Counted from the first letter of the stretch, positions 35,780 through 49,520 are shown. The stretch: 64,000 bases of DNA from Pipra filicauda (GCF_003945595.2 NW_024104413.1:212001-276000); one strand, 5' to 3'. The notes: a model not told the origin generated them from the letters alone. A program made the numbers and translations.

Positions 35780-36620
35780 GTTTTGCCACAGAAGCCTACA
35801 TTTGCTGCTGCCCAGCAAGTCTCAGTGAGGTACAGTGAGCATAAAGATAAATCCTTTTACTGGAGGGAATGCAGCATGGAGGCTTTGGTCCCTGCTGCAG
35901 GAGGATGGTACATTTTACATGCAGTATCATACAACGAAGTGCATGGAGAATCCCATGGGCAGAAACTGCAATCTGAGCGTCCAGATCTTCTTCCCAGCAC
36001 CTTCTCTCATGAGCATCTGTACAACAGGGGTTTATATCATCCCAGACACACAAAAAACCACTTGAACCTGGATTTCCCACAGTGTCACTGGGAACATCAG
36101 CACTACTGGAACAGAAGATACTGGAAAAAAGATGTCTGATTTCAGAGGATTTACATCCTACAAGGAAGAAGCTGTGTCCCAGGAACACTGTGTTGCCCAA
36201 GGCCAGATGTGTTTCAGGACACATTCCTATCGGCTACTGTGAGCAGTTTATGCACTCCCAGAGCTGTGAACTTATTCCTGGCCTCCTGCTCACCATCAGA
36301 GCTGTGCTGAGCCTGCCAGTGAAAGTATTTCCCTACAATCTGGCATTGGGCAATGCTTTGCCTCAGGCTGACATTTCCAATCTTGCAGTACTGCCTAGAC
36401 TGTCCCTGAAAGCTGAGAATTGTTTCACAGGGACACCTGGGGTTCAGGTGAGGTTTGTCTTCACCTTGCCACATGCCACACAGCTTCCTCATTGCCATTA
36501 GCCACTGGGAGATGCTGCTGCTTCTGGCGACTTCCACAGCACCAGCCTTCAAACTGGCCTGTGCAGTTCCTGTGGACAACATTCTCTTACCCTCTGGGTA
36601 TTGCAGACCAGCATAAGGAA
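35780..36620. other. ORF-dense block of unknown nature
   Basis: Over about 0.84 kb, GC content is raised and long ORFs lie on both strands: plus 35783-36139 (118 codons) and 36082-36501 (139), minus 35796-36224 (142) and 36214-36582 (122). None shows a domain, signal peptide or repeat signature I recognise, and successive ORFs overlap in different frames. It could be a decayed unlisted transposon or retroposed gene, a lncRNA exon, or a stop-poor accident. I make no gene call. Confidence 0.3.
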
Positions 36621-37159
36621 AGCTGAAAACTTGTTTGGGGTGCTCCGGTGTTAAGGATCACCACTTCTTTAAAATTAAAGTAAAGATTAGGAAGCTACTT
36701 TGAAACTACCCTTGTCTCCAAAGATATCAAGTAAAAATATATACTTAAAACATTTGCGTCAGACAACAAAATTAGAAAATGCTGGTAAAACGTTTGTGAA
36801 GAAACAGAAAAAAAAAGAGTTCAATAACAACAAAAATCTCTTTCTGTATCTACTCAATTGCTTGTGCACATTCCTCGACCCCCATGGTGGGAACTGTGCT
36901 GTCCTTTACATTTCATGTTGGAGGATACATTCCTTGGAGCAAACCACAAAAAACAGGACCTGTTACAATCAGTCTCTTGCACAGACTTTTTCACAAGGAC
37001 CCTTCCCATGCAATTAATCTGTGCAAAACTTCAATTCTAATCTGTTTTGAGAGGTATTTTGACATGACTTCTACAAGCCTGTCAGTAGTACTGCCCTGGA
37101 GGTGCAAGGCTGACTTTGGCAGAGGTGCCAAAGCCTCTGTGACAGCGCCAAGTCATGTT
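36621..37159. other. Non-coding stretch
   Basis: Three overlapping plus-strand ORFs (60-107 codons, 36.70-37.21 kb) lie in different frames and match nothing. No repeat recognised. Confidence 0.45.
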
Positions 37160-37177
37160 TCCCCATCTGGTGGCAGG
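37160..37177 (-). promoter_or_regulatory. CTCF-like binding motif
   Basis: The minus strand reads GCCACCAGATGGGGA, a close match to the CTCF core (CCASYAGRKGGCRS family) apart from the last GC pair. Orientation is leftward. Occupancy cannot be judged from sequence alone. Confidence 0.45.
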
Positions 37178-39111
37178 ACATGCAGGGAAGGGAGTGGAAG
37201 GGGCTAAACCCACCTATTTCAACACAAAAATTAAAGACTTCCCACTCATATCCCTTTCCCAGGCCTGCACACCACCACTTCCATAAGTAATTCTGTACCT
37301 ATATTTGCCTCAGGTTTACCAATTAGCTTTATCCACGGAAACTTAGATTTTATACCTATTTGTAACTTGAGAAATGATACAAATATATAAATGGAATTGA
37401 AGTAGCTGCTAATTGTTGGATTTTTTTACTGAGATCAGATTAAATGGTAGTCTGCTGTTCTGAAATGATAATGAACAGAGGAAATGGACTCCCCAAATCT
37501 GTCTTTGAGGGGTTTTGCAAGAACCCACTACATGCAGGGATCTCTGATTTCACCCAGAAGAGAACATTACAGATGAAGCACAAAGATATATATCTATCAA
37601 GAAGAAATAATTCAGCTCTCGGAGTTTTGAAGTTTTCTGTCTGTTGAAAATGCCACAAAATAAGATGCATTGAGGTCAGGACATACTCTCACCTCTGAGA
37701 TAAGCAGTTGTAAATCTCTGTTTTCTAATGAGACTGGAGATAACCTAGTTGCTATACCAAGGAAAGTGCGCATCCCCTGCATGGAAATGTCTGCCTTGAC
37801 AGAAACCACTGATTATTTCTATCACTACTGCCTTTCCTGTCTGCTGCAACTGTCAGTGGAATGAGTTCCCACGGCAGAGAGCTGCCACCCCGACCCATGC
37901 GTGCTATCTGGTGACACCAGCAGTGTGCTGAGGTGTGACACAGCCAGCTCACATCCTGGAGAGCTGTAACCCAGCTGTAACCAAGATCCCTCGGAAATCA
38001 AAAGACAGAAAATCTGAGCCAAGGCATGAGGAAAAGTGGTAGGAGACAATTTAGAACTAAATGTTGGTGACCAGGCATGACTAACTCACCTGATGGCTGG
38101 GTATGAAAGACATTTGCAGGATGTTAAGAGCCATATATTGACCACACAAGTTGGGTATCCAAAGTAACCAGACTACATGAACACTAACCTTTCCTGAAAT
38201 GATCAGAATTATGATCACAAGATAGGGGAAATTTACTTAGTCTGCTGTCAAACTACCTAAAAACCAAGACATTGGGAAATGCTTTAAACAGTTAGAGGGG
38301 TAAAAAAAGGTGAAGCAGTCTGGAGACAAACTGATCTTCATTGTAGCTACTTAGGGCCAGGGACTGAGTAGCTTTAGAGACTGAATTATCCTCAACTCTT
38401 AACAAATGATCCCTTCAGGTTATGCTTCAAGAACATCAGCTGGGCAGTATTTCAGTATGTGCTCTGTGGGCAGAGGCTTTGATGTCCAGACTGTCAATCC
38501 AATTCTTTTCAGAAGGCACTGCTATCATTAGGAAAAAATGTTAAGGGGAAAAAAAAAACCAACCTGCAAAAAAACTCCTCACATACAAGAGTGACAGGAA
38601 AGCCTACCTAAAAACCCATCTCTTAAAATTATTTACAGTAACTGAGACTGAGGTCAGGGGAGTTATTCTGCACTTTCACCATCACAGCTGCGATGAGAGT
38701 TCAGCCTTCAGTCTTTGAAGAGTTGAAACACTATCTTGTTTCAAAGGGAAATCACTGAAACTCAGGCTGTAGGGTTTTGTATCATGATGGAGATAGAAAG
38801 GCCAAACAAAACAAACATCGCAACAGTTCTTGAGAGTCAGCAGAAACTACATTACATCCTTCCCTTACTAATTCATGTTTATTTTAACCATTTTTCCTCC
38901 TGATTTATTTTTCTGTAGACAAGAATGCTCATAACCAGAGACTCAGACCAGCAACTTTTACTTCTGTTTCAGTTCCAGTTGAGGCCAGTAACAATCCCTA
39001 ACTATTTGGTGGCCTTGAACTGCTTCCCAGAAAAAACACGCAAGTCTTAAAAATGAGAAGTCCTGCGATAAGATATCTGTGTAACCTATCTTCAACTCAG
39101 ACACCAGATGT
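37178..39111. other. Non-coding stretch
   Basis: No gene or nameable repeat. Short opposed ORFs (60-76 codons) only. Confidence 0.5.
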
Positions 39112-39160
39112 TTGGGTTAGACTAGATGATCTTTAAAGGACCCCTCCAACCCAAACCACG
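39112..39160 (+). mobile_element. Short CR1 LINE 3' terminal fragment
   Basis: 'gggttagactagatgatctt' followed by 'taaaggacccctccaaccca' is the characteristic end of CR1 on the plus strand. Only about 50 bases are identifiable. Confidence 0.85.
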
Positions 39161-42100
39161 TGTCTTAGCACAGTGTTTCCACTCCTTTCCACCTTCTCCT
39201 TGAAGCTGAAGGAGAGGAGCTGTGGTGTGGTTCTCTGCCATTCCCATCCAAACCTAGATGTATGTCTGCATGCAGACAATATAGCAATATAAGAAAACAC
39301 ACACACAGACAGAGGGGAAAGACCACAAAAGCATAATCTCACAGCCATATGCAGGGATAGGTAGTGGGAGTGACAGTGGGAAACTAAGATTGAGGTGTTT
39401 GACAGGCTTTAGGGGCAGTGCTGGCTGTAGCAGTCAGCCACTCACCCCTACAACATGAATGTCAGCCTCCTCCTGCCAGGAGCTGTACAGGTAGAGCTTA
39501 CTTTATGCAAGTGCAAAAAAACCCTCCCTTCCAAGGGACTGTGGACCAGTGTGGCATCATGATGCAGGACAGGAACTGCTGCAAACAGGTAGAGAAAAAT
39601 AGGGACAGAAGAGAGGAAGATGCAGTGACACAGCAGCTTTGCCAGACCAGGGAGGTGCCAGCTGTCCCCAGGCTGAACAAGTCTCTGCAGAGAAACACAA
39701 GCCTTTGCTGAGCTGCTACTCTGAGAGGGCTTTCATCTCCTGGCAGGAATCAAGAGAAACATAAAATTAATGGTTCAATGTCAGTTAGAGGATAAAGAAA
39801 ATGTTATTGAAACTGCTTTGCAGGTCAGGTTTGGGTTTGGTTCAGGTCACTGTTAACGAAACTGGTTCCATTTAGTGAAACTTCCATCTGAAGCCCCCAT
39901 AGCTTTAAAGGCGGCTGGTTGCCTAAATTGATCTTAGACTAAGCCCCCAAGGTTACACAGTGTGAGGCCAAAAGAGCCTCCTCTCACATCCTCACATACA
40001 AGTGAGACATTTAGTACTTTTAGAAGGACTTAAATACATGGAAATGATGGTGCAGTAAGCAAGGACAAGTTCAGCACTGGCAACTTCACTCTCCATGTAA
40101 GGGTAGAAGTGTCCTCATGGGGAATGAACACAGGGTAAAGAGCAGATAATAATTTCACTCCTTAATTTACCATGTACTAACTGCCCATCATAAATAGTCC
40201 TTCTTGCTGCCTAGAAATACATGCCATGCTAAACCACATTTTTAAACAAGTGATTAAGTCAAAAGGACTAGATTCTTCTATGGCATCTTGGATTAAGCAC
40301 CCAGCATACTCTCTAAAAGATATAAAGTGTGGGTGTACAGTAAGTGAGTTTTACTAATTTGTTCCATTCAATTTTTATTATTATGAAAAAGGAAATTATC
40401 AACAGCTAAAACACTTTTCACTTGTTTCCCATATTGGTCTTCCTTCTCAAAAGTGACTCTCGAATCATCTTCACAGCCCATGCACATCCACCTTGCAAAA
40501 AAAAAAAAAAGAAATCACCAGCCCAGATTTGACTTTTTGGCCTCACTTCTACTATTTGCAGTGACACTTCTTTATTTTTGGACTGTGGCTTTTAAATTTG
40601 AAACTAACAATAGCAGCCGCCCCCAGCACACCGTTTGCGTGGGGGGAATGTTTTGTACACAAAACTGTCTATGTCCCTTCCTCCTATCACTCACTCCGCC
40701 TACACCTCTCATCCTCCAAGTCAGTTTTCTGTGAAGATCAGTGAGACGTACAAAGCAGAAGCCCAGCTCTTGGTTAGCAGTATTAATATGAGGAAGTTCA
40801 GTCAAGCATGTTACCTTGTGACTCCTTGTTTCACACTGAAAACAGCAGGGCGGTACTTTACAGCAGTCGGGTCCTGTCCTAGAAATAGGTGCGCAAGTGA
40901 GCAGTTCATTCATTTCAATAATGTTATCTAAATCAAAGGAGTTATACATATAGTTATATGGGAATGTCCTGACTAGAGCACAGGAATTTTCCACTGAGTT
41001 CTCTGACAGTGCTCAGTGTTAAATAATTCTGAGGAAGGCACAACAAAACATCAGATGGAAAATTAAAAACTAACTTCCCCATAAGTGAGATTTCCACTTA
41101 GATACTTCTTTCACACCCTGAAGTGTTTGTGTATCTCTGAAAAAAAAACTATCCCATCTAATATCCTGGGATTTGTTTCCAGCATTGTGGATTCTGAGCA
41201 CTGACTCCTGCTGTACTATTGGCCTCTGCAAAACCTCAAGGCAGGTATGAGCACAGGAACCTAAGAATACACCTGCTCCACACTATTTGCCTGTGCCCGC
41301 CATCCCCATGACTAATCATTTCCATTGCCTGCTTTAGAACTCTCTTTATAGCTTGAATTCTTTAGACATGAGCATAGCTACAAAGAACATGGCAGTTAAA
41401 GCCATTCCTTTATCTTTATCTTTCAGTTCTTTATGCATCCAAGGATTTAGGTAGTTTTTTTGGCTGGTGTTCCATGTTGAGATAGCATTTTCCATAGTAA
41501 ACATAGAGATACATTTGGAGTTAATTAGTATGTGATGACAGAGAGTACAGGAACTAGTGGGATAAGCTGATAGTTTAAATTATTCCTTTCTCTGTTATAA
41601 CCTGCACATTTCTTTGCCTATTGCACAGCCCATTCGTCCCAAGGAGCTGGGTTCCTCCACAGTTCTCCCCAGCACTCAGAACATTGTTAAATGTGAACTA
41701 TGTATTTTTGCCATTTTATCTAATGTTTCTTCTCCTAAGCTGTCATAAAAGAGAAGGTTAAAGGTCCTGATCCATCTGAGCTCTGCTTAGTGCAATGTTG
41801 CACCAGGAGGCACCAACAGGACCTTGCCTACCCTCCTTAATGATCTCCCTGCACACCTGAAGTGTAGAGGTTCTGCTGCATCCACAGGGGAAGCATCTCC
41901 TACTGGCAGAAGGCATTAGCTAAGCACCTCAAAAAGTTACTCCATGAAAGGAGAGTTCCAGGAGAGCTCTTCTGATTCCCCAGAGGTCAGGTAAGGAGAT
42001 ATTTCAGAACCAGCTCATTTTTCTAATATCTCTTTTAAACTTTCAGCCATCTCTCTTGTCGATGAAGCATATGGATTATCAGCAGGAATAGAACTGACAT

Positions 42101-42659
42101 TTCACTCTTGAGAAAAACAATGCAACTTTACTAATTTTCTACTGAGAGTTCCCATTGTCAGCTCAAAATAAGTGCTCTGAAGAAAAGCATCTGAGCTGTA
42201 TATGAAAATGTCCGTGGTTGTCATACACAGACACTACACTTGCACATTAAACAGCACTTTTTATGGCAGTGGAAATAAGACCCACTTTGTTTCTGAAGCT
42301 GTTTCAAATTTTTGAGATATAAAGGCTCTCAGCTGGAGTTTCACCAGCTGCCAGTCACTGTCATCACACACAGGCCATGATGGGAACCTCCCACTATCTG
42401 TATATTCTGGCTAATGGCTCCACCTGGTACAGTTACCTCTCCCTGAACTTTCTAGCTCTATGTCCTCACGTCTTCCAGCATTCAGGGAGAGCTCAGCTCC
42501 CAAAGGAACAACAAAATACATTGATCTATCTAGCTGAGCCTTGAAGCAGTATTACTGAATGTAACTGCTCCATGTGAGCAAATACAACCTGCTGTATAAT
42601 GAATGCTTCTTAGCTTAAGACCATGATTTCAGCCACATAACTAGATCAAGAGTTGGGTT
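39161..42659. other. Non-coding stretch
   Basis: No gene supported. ORFs of 97 (plus, 39418-39711) and 140 codons (minus, 40572-40994) are unrecognised. A poly(A) run sits at 40497-40510. A patch near 39826-39852 holds two AGGTCA-type half-sites (CAGGTCAGG and TCAGGTCAC) that could bind nuclear receptors. Confidence 0.45.
40497..40510 (+). repeat. Poly(A) tract
   Basis: Fourteen A directly visible. No upstream retroposon sequence recognised. Confidence 0.85.
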
Positions 42660-43260
42660 CACAAGAGTCACACAAGGGTTTAAGGTTCAGGTTGACACGG
42701 GCTATGGTGTAGAGTTAAGGGTGGATGTAGAAGGTTTTACTAAGGCATTGTTGGGGCTTGTGCCAATATGAACTCCCTATCTAATTTCAGGACTTCACCT
42801 TACAGAAGTTTGGATGTTAAGATTAATTCTAAGATTTTTGTTGGGAAAAAGTTTAGGCCAGCAGATCAGTACTGGACTGAGAAGAAGCCCTTGCTAAATT
42901 TAAGACTCTGCCAAGAGACACACGAATCTAGCACGCTGACTTTGCTTGCCTCTTCCATCACCTAAACCTTAAGCCCAACTCTCTTCCAGCAGACCCAGAC
43001 ACCCTCAGTCATTCCCAGACCCAGATCTGGTTCAGGTTGCCAGTCTGGGTGGCAAATTTAATTGTAGGGTATGTTTTTGTCCCAGCCTGAATTATAACTC
43101 CTATGATCCAAAAACCAATTTAAGTTAGTCTTGAATTTAATTTTACTGGTTCTTGCCTGCCCCAGATCTCAGTGTTAGGCGGGGTTGGTATGACAAACGT
43201 TGCATGGTGCCTGAAAGGAGTTAGTAAGTTGGTTTAGGATTGGTGTTAAAATTAGAGTTT
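42660..43260. repeat. Degenerate G/T-rich, GGTT-containing sequence
   Basis: Frequent GGTT/GGGTT/AGGTT words on the plus strand (42.66-42.76, 43.02-43.07, 43.17-43.26 kb), with a block of opposite sense (CCTAAACCTTAAGCCC at 42961-42976). It may be the remains of a short-period GGTTNAG-like array, but no exact repeat unit can be shown. Confidence 0.2.
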
Positions 43261-46200
43261 TGAGCAGCAAAGAGCAAGGACTTCAGTTTGTGGCTGTCTC
43301 CAACAAAAACCTGTCTGGCATCAACACAAGCCACATCACTAACTTTAGATCTGGGGCTAGAAAAGGTCAATAGATTCCAATAGGTTGAAAAGTTTACAAC
43401 CACTGGAGCATCTTCTCTACCAAAATCAGGCAACCAGCCCAGAAGTTATGAGTCTATACGTTTCTGCTCATGACCATTAAAGGCCTCTTCTGTGGTATTT
43501 GGTATAAACACCTCTGTAAACAAACTTCACAATGAGACAGCCGAGGAATAAAATCTAAGTGACAGAATACTTCAGTTCTTTTTAATAATTACAGTATCCT
43601 TTGTGTAAATTGCTTAGAAAAATACAAAGGTAATGAAGTCCAGGCCTCAAAACCTGGGAAACATAAATAAACTTAATTAATTAAATTCATTAAGTGCACG
43701 CATGCAAGAGCATTACAATTCAACCTTTAACTGCGTGACAGCACAGTGGTTTTGCTTGTGTTATTGAATGCATTGGGTGAATATTCCTCCTCAGCATAAG
43801 GAGAAATGTACCAGGGATGGGTAGCTAATAATGGTGTAACTAGTGGGGTTCCTACCTCAGAAGATGAAAAAAATTGTAAAATGTCTAGTAAATGGGGAAA
43901 ATTATTCCAGAAGGTAGAAATAAAAACTAAAGAAAATAGAGAATCTGAAAATGCAAAACACTGTGTTCACTAAAGTCATTACTAAACCAAAATGATGGTC
44001 ATCTGACAATATATCCAGATTAGAGACCCTAGCTGTAGGTCAAAGATAGCAAGACTTCCTGAAATCACAAAAGTGTTATGAAGATAATTCATTTCAATGG
44101 GTGAATGCAGATTAATTCAGATATATTGAAGATACAAGCACAGGAGTACCTGCAAAGAAATACGTCAATACCAAGCTGGATATATAAAACAAGTATTTTC
44201 AAGAGAAATATTGAAATAAATACTGATGAAGTACACACTCTCATCTTATGGGGGAAAATAGCACATAAGAATAAAATTTAAAAGCCCCACCTACATGTCT
44301 TTGTGCAGGTATTCTGATGCCTTATCTTCGAAAAAAAGAAGACATAAGGCTGTTCCAGGAAGCATGTAAAGAATATAAAAAAAAACACCCCCATATGTCA
44401 AAGTTAGCAACCAGCTACTCAAGCTCAAATATGAAAAAAAATAATCAAAAGTAAAAATAAAGCATTGAGACTGAGTGCTTAAAATAAGACAGGTTCATTT
44501 TCTGTGCTCAATTTGGACCTGAATAAGGACTCAGTGGAAATAACAGAACCTGTTGCGCATTTTTGCCCCACAGTGACATCAGCACATTGGCTGAGGAGAC
44601 GCTTCAGTGCCCAGCACTTGTAGCTGGATGTGCCTCACTTAACCCGCAGGTCCAGGTCAACACATGCATGAAATCTTGAGCACTCTTGGTCACACTCCTT
44701 TCTTCTTAGGGAAGAAAGGCATTTTCTTTGCAAAAAGATCAAACAGGCACTTCAGTCATTCATATGACCCTGCTGCATTAATAATACCTATGAGAACAGG
44801 ACCAGAAGCTACTATGTCTGATCTAAAGAACATTTAACTTCGCTGCTTCAGTGTGAGGACAATAAGATATTCATGGTCCCTGCTCTTGAAAGTGGTTGTT
44901 GCAAAGACTAATTAATGTGTGCTGTATAATCCTGCTAAGACTGAGAAAATTGCTTAATAAAACTGAATTCCTGAGTGGTTTATGACTGTGATTTACTCAC
45001 ACAGGACTTTCATTAAATAATGACAAAAACCTATAGAATGTGCTGGATATTAAACCAGGCTTTAAGGAAGGACAGGGTCTGCAAAGCACAGCATTGAGCA
45101 TGGACAATATTTTTAAAAAATGTAGGGAGGGACAGCTTTCCAGCTGGGCCCAAAACAAGGAACAGTTGGGAGTGTAAAAGGAATTTTTACTTTCTATTAC
45201 AAAGAAAAACACAGTGAGAAAGAACACATTTTATATGTTTAGTTACTGTGATCAAACATGTTCTAGACATAGAAAGCTTCTTCATCCAAGGATGAGGGTT
45301 GAGCACAGTCCGTGGAAAATTCTTTACTCTAAACCTCACTGGTGGCTTCAGAGCCTCATACACAAAATGCATTTGCATATGAGAGTGTTCTTAGGCAAAA
45401 AGCAATAGAAGCTGAGTATAGTGAAAAATTTGGTAAATTTTTTCCTCGTGAGTAAGTAGAGTTGCTTTAGTCCTACTTAAGTATAGAGGCCCAGAGAAGC
45501 TGACTTTGGTTGAGACAGTGATCGTGGTGATGCCTCCCCCACTTCCCAGGCTGCACTATGATCTGAGAAATGCTCAGAGTCTTAGGTGCTTCCTTCTCCT
45601 TAAGGGTGGGTCATTACACTAACACACAGATTTGGTAGCTTTGACTCAGAAAACTGGAAATAACTTTCAGCAGCAATCCCACCCTAGTATGTGCAAGCAT
45701 AAAATTCTTGAACTCTGCTTCACAATTGAAAAATCAACATGGATTACAAGCAAATCCCATAATTCTTAAGTAGCAGCAACAGTACCAGTGTAGTGAACCC
45801 CAAAGAATCTCATTTATAAACTCAGATGTGACTATTCTAGATGCTGTACAAGAAAAATACCCTGTGTCAAAGAGTTTCATGGGCAAGTGCAACGTGAAAC
45901 ACAGAAGGATACAGAGAGGAAACAGGAGAAAATAAACAGGTACCTGGTGTGACAGCATTAGTATGCCAGCATATCGACTGGTCTGCTCCTGGGGGGAGGC
46001 AGCACAGGACAGGAATGTTAATGACAAGCCAACAGGAAGATGATGATGAATCTCGGTAAGTAATTACAAGATGGAAAAAGGGTAGACTTGACAAAAGCCA
46101 CTGAGAAATCTAATGAGTAGCCAAAGGAGGCATCACAGGTCACTTAAAAGCAAGAGTCAGTTACTAATTTTTCCCTGCCTTGAACTTCTTGTGTGACTTC

Positions 46201-47211
46201 AGACAAAGCACACTGGTCAGGATTTCCAGAAGTAACTTCAGCAACTCATTCTTTTAGATGTCTAGTCCAAGGTCCTTGAGAAGCACTTGACTTTCAGAAA
46301 GCATGTATCTCACCTGCTTTGGAAAATCAGCTCTCTTTATGTGGCTTATGTTGGACACCAACAAACTCAGCTATTCACCCCAAAATCTCAAATCACTTTT
46401 GATATTCTTGGCTTATATAACACTTTGATATTCTTACTCTCTAAAAGGAAACAAAAATACTCACCTGAGTTGATTGTCTCACTGTACTAGTTACTGAATG
46501 CATGCATAAAGTGATGGATGAAAGGCTACCAAAAAGTGAATGATTATAAACATGTATTAACCACCGATTGCAAAAGGCTGGAATACGTCTCTGAACAGTT
46601 ACGCTGGAAAAGGTAAGTAACATGCTAAGGCTACACAACATCTATAGATATATAGGCAAATAAGGCCCTTGCCAGCTAGAATATTAAGGACAAATGAAAG
46701 TGAGCCCAAAGACCATGCGTAGTAAACTTTCTAGCTAAAGCTGAAATTTTGAATCTGTTTATCCCATAAAGTAAAACATGTTATTTCCCAGGGGATTAGA
46801 GAAGAATAGAACTGCCATTCTCCAGTCAAATCGGGACACCAATACAGATGAGAGATTTATAAAACAGTCTGTCCTAGGGAGTCACTGCCATGTGAACATC
46901 AAAGAAACTCTTCTATGCTACTTCTCCATCCTGCTTTTAAACTAAATGCTAGAGAACATTGCTGCACATTACTTATGTTTCTCATATGAGTAATAAAGGA
47001 GTAATCACACAAATTTACAACATTACTAAAGCAATTATAGCTAAATTATAAGCAAAGTCTGTTTTATTAATGACTACGACTCAGAACAATTCCACCATCT
47101 CTTCTGCTGCGAGAGGAGCTTACAAAATCCAACAACTGAGTGCCCTGTAATCTGTCCATGAACTGATAAATCTTCACACCTCAAAGGGGGCTCTGCTGCC
47201 ATGCCCACATG
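43261..47211. other. Non-coding stretch
   Basis: AT-rich single-copy sequence with A-rich patches (44.37-44.46 kb). No gene or named repeat. The longest ORF is 97 codons (minus, 45734-46027) and is unrecognised. Confidence 0.5.
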
Positions 47212-47757
47212 ATGGTGATTCTCTCCCTATACTCTGTTCTCATGAGATCCCACCTGGAGGAATGTGTTCAGCTCTGGGGCCACCAATATGAGAAGGACAT
47301 GGACCTGCTGGAGCACATCCAGAGGAGGGCTGTGAAGATGCTCAAGAGGCTGGAGCACCCCTCCTAGGAAGACAGGCTGAGAGAGTTGGAGTTGTTCACC
47401 CTGGAGAAGAGAAAGCTCCAGGGAGACCTTGCAGCACCTTCCAGTACCTAAAGGGCAGTCTATGAGAGAGCTGTAGAGGGACTTTTGACAAGGGCATGTA
47501 GTGATAGGACAAGGGAGAATGGCTTTACACTAAAATAGGGTAGTTTTAGATTAAATGTAAATAGAGGGAAGAAATTCTCCCCTATAAAGGTGGTGAGGCA
47601 TAGGAACAGGTTGCCCAGAGAAGTTGTGGCTGACCCCTGCATGGAAGTGTTCAAGGCCAGGTTGGACAGGGCTTTGAGCAACCTGGTTTAGTGAATGGTG
47701 TCCCATGGCAGGGATTTGGAACTATATGATCTTTAAGATCCCTTCTAACCCATGATC
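47212..47757 (+). mobile_element. CR1 LINE, 3' fragment
   Basis: The clearest CR1 copy in the window by length: 'gagatcccacctggaggaat' and 'gttcagctctggggccacca', then 'gacctgctggagcacatcca', 'agtgataggacaagggagaa', 'aggaacaggttgcccagaga', and the end 'tatgatctttaagatccctt'. It carries the 3' part of the RT ORF and the 3' UTR, with in-frame stops (for example 'cctcctagg' near 47362). 5'-truncated. Confidence 0.96.
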
Positions 47758-48975
47758 TCATTACATAAAACAGATTATTGCTGTCCCACAGGTTCCCTGT
47801 CATGTGACTCAGAATTTTGCATTACAAGAACAACTCTTGGTGCTGGAAGAATTGTTTCACTTTGTTGAACTTCACATGGTATTTTCCTACCGTGTTTTAG
47901 AAGATTTATAAAACATGCATTTTCATTTCAGTAAACACTTGCACTTCTTTGCTGGCACAGGTTCTAATCTTTTTACAAGCACCGAGGAATGCATTTTCAC
48001 AACGAGCAATGCTTATAGGAAAAGATTGGTACAATGGGGCATAAAGAATTAAAAAGATTGTGAACTGTGCTCCGTGAACTTGTTGCTCCTCTGTCTCAGG
48101 AATTTCCTTGGCTTGCACCTGGCATGACATTTACTTGAATTACCTTATAATGAGAGAGGAGGTGATGCATCAAATAGCTGATTGACTCAGAGCCAGTGAA
48201 TCAGTAAAAGGTCAACCTTATACCATACATAGACAACATAAAATCTTCATCCTAACGTTAATGAAGTCAACATCAAAAGTCCCATGGTCTTCAAAGTGTC
48301 AGGGAGGAGGCTTTTACTCATGAGATATCCAGCTCACCTAGTGGAAGACAACTCTGCCATCATCATTAATAACATAGGCTGCTTATAAAGTAATTTTACT
48401 GCTAGTCTAGCTATTGGTACTTTGGCCATGGAGCTGTATGTGGTGGAACATAACATGAGGCCCAAAAGGCCTTGGGATTCTGCAGAAGGAGCTAAAAAAT
48501 GCCAAAGCAATGAAATAAATATATCTACTAATTTTATTTCATATAGTAGCACATTAAAAAAAAAAAAAAGAGCCTAAAAGGTTTGGGAAGAACACTGCAT
48601 AATACGAATATTTTATTGCTTTAACCATTTTTTCATCTTTCTGCTGCTTCTGTAACATATTGCATGAATCTGTTTCAGATTTTACTTGCATCCCTCAGGC
48701 TGAATTGACTTGATCATTATCTACAAGAGGAGACATCTGTGCAGATTATTAAGCATGGCTGCAGGGTCTGAAATTGTTAATTAAAATATAGATGAGAAAA
48801 AGGAAACCACCAGCAATTACATCACCGTCTCTAGGAACCATGACTTCGTTCTCTTAGTGCTACGACCTGGGGATTTACGACGCTTATCAGAGGGTTAGGA
48901 AGCACTTAGGATGAAACAAAGATTAGCGTAACCTTCTTACCTGTTCTGCCATCAAACTAGCACTTATGGGGGAAA
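47758..48975. other. Non-coding stretch with a poly(A) run
   Basis: No gene seen. A14 at 48556-48569. ORFs of at most 74 codons. Confidence 0.5.
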
Positions 48976-49520
48976 GTTTCCGTGAGTGTGATTAACCCAC
49001 TGCAAGAAACCTCCCAACCGACCCGGAACGCGCTTCTCGAGGCAATGGCACCACCTGCAGACTGCGCTTGGAGCAGCGGCGGAGCAGGGAGGGAGCAGGG
49101 AGGGAGCAGGGACGGAGCCGCTCCCGCTCTCGCAGCACTCGGGTGTGCGAGGTGGGCAGCCCTGGACCAGCGGGCTCCGTCAGGGCTGTCCATACCTCCT
49201 CTGTCCATCTCAGCCATACCAAACATCCCCCACCCCCATTTCTATGCCTTCCTGGATAATACTTGCCCCCTGCTTTCGGTTTTCTCACTCAGTTGTTTCC
49301 CAGCCCTTCCCACCCGGTCCCCGCTCCTCTCCATCCCGTTCATCCACTTTGGGACACTCTTTCCTTCCCACTGCCCCAGTTGCTCCCTGCACGGCCCCTC
49401 CAGGAAGCTGGAGGTGGGGGGTCACAGGGTACGGGCGCACTGCTCCCCACTGCACTTTTTATGGTGCTTCTCAAGGCGCCAAAAGGGTGAGAGCACCCCC
49501 TTCAGGGACACACCGCTTCT
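48976..49520. promoter_or_regulatory. Secondary GC-rich patch, possible CpG island
   Basis: CpG-bearing sequence, densest at about 49015-49190, with three 11-base units (GAGCAGGGAGG type, about 49081-49113) followed by a C-rich block. ORFs are open in both directions (181 codons plus from a non-ATG start, ATG at 49045; 98 codons minus), with Ala/Gly/Arg/Pro/Ser composition and no known domain. It may be a weak or alternative promoter, or a GC-rich patch from a decayed minisatellite. Either transcript direction is possible. Confidence 0.35.
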
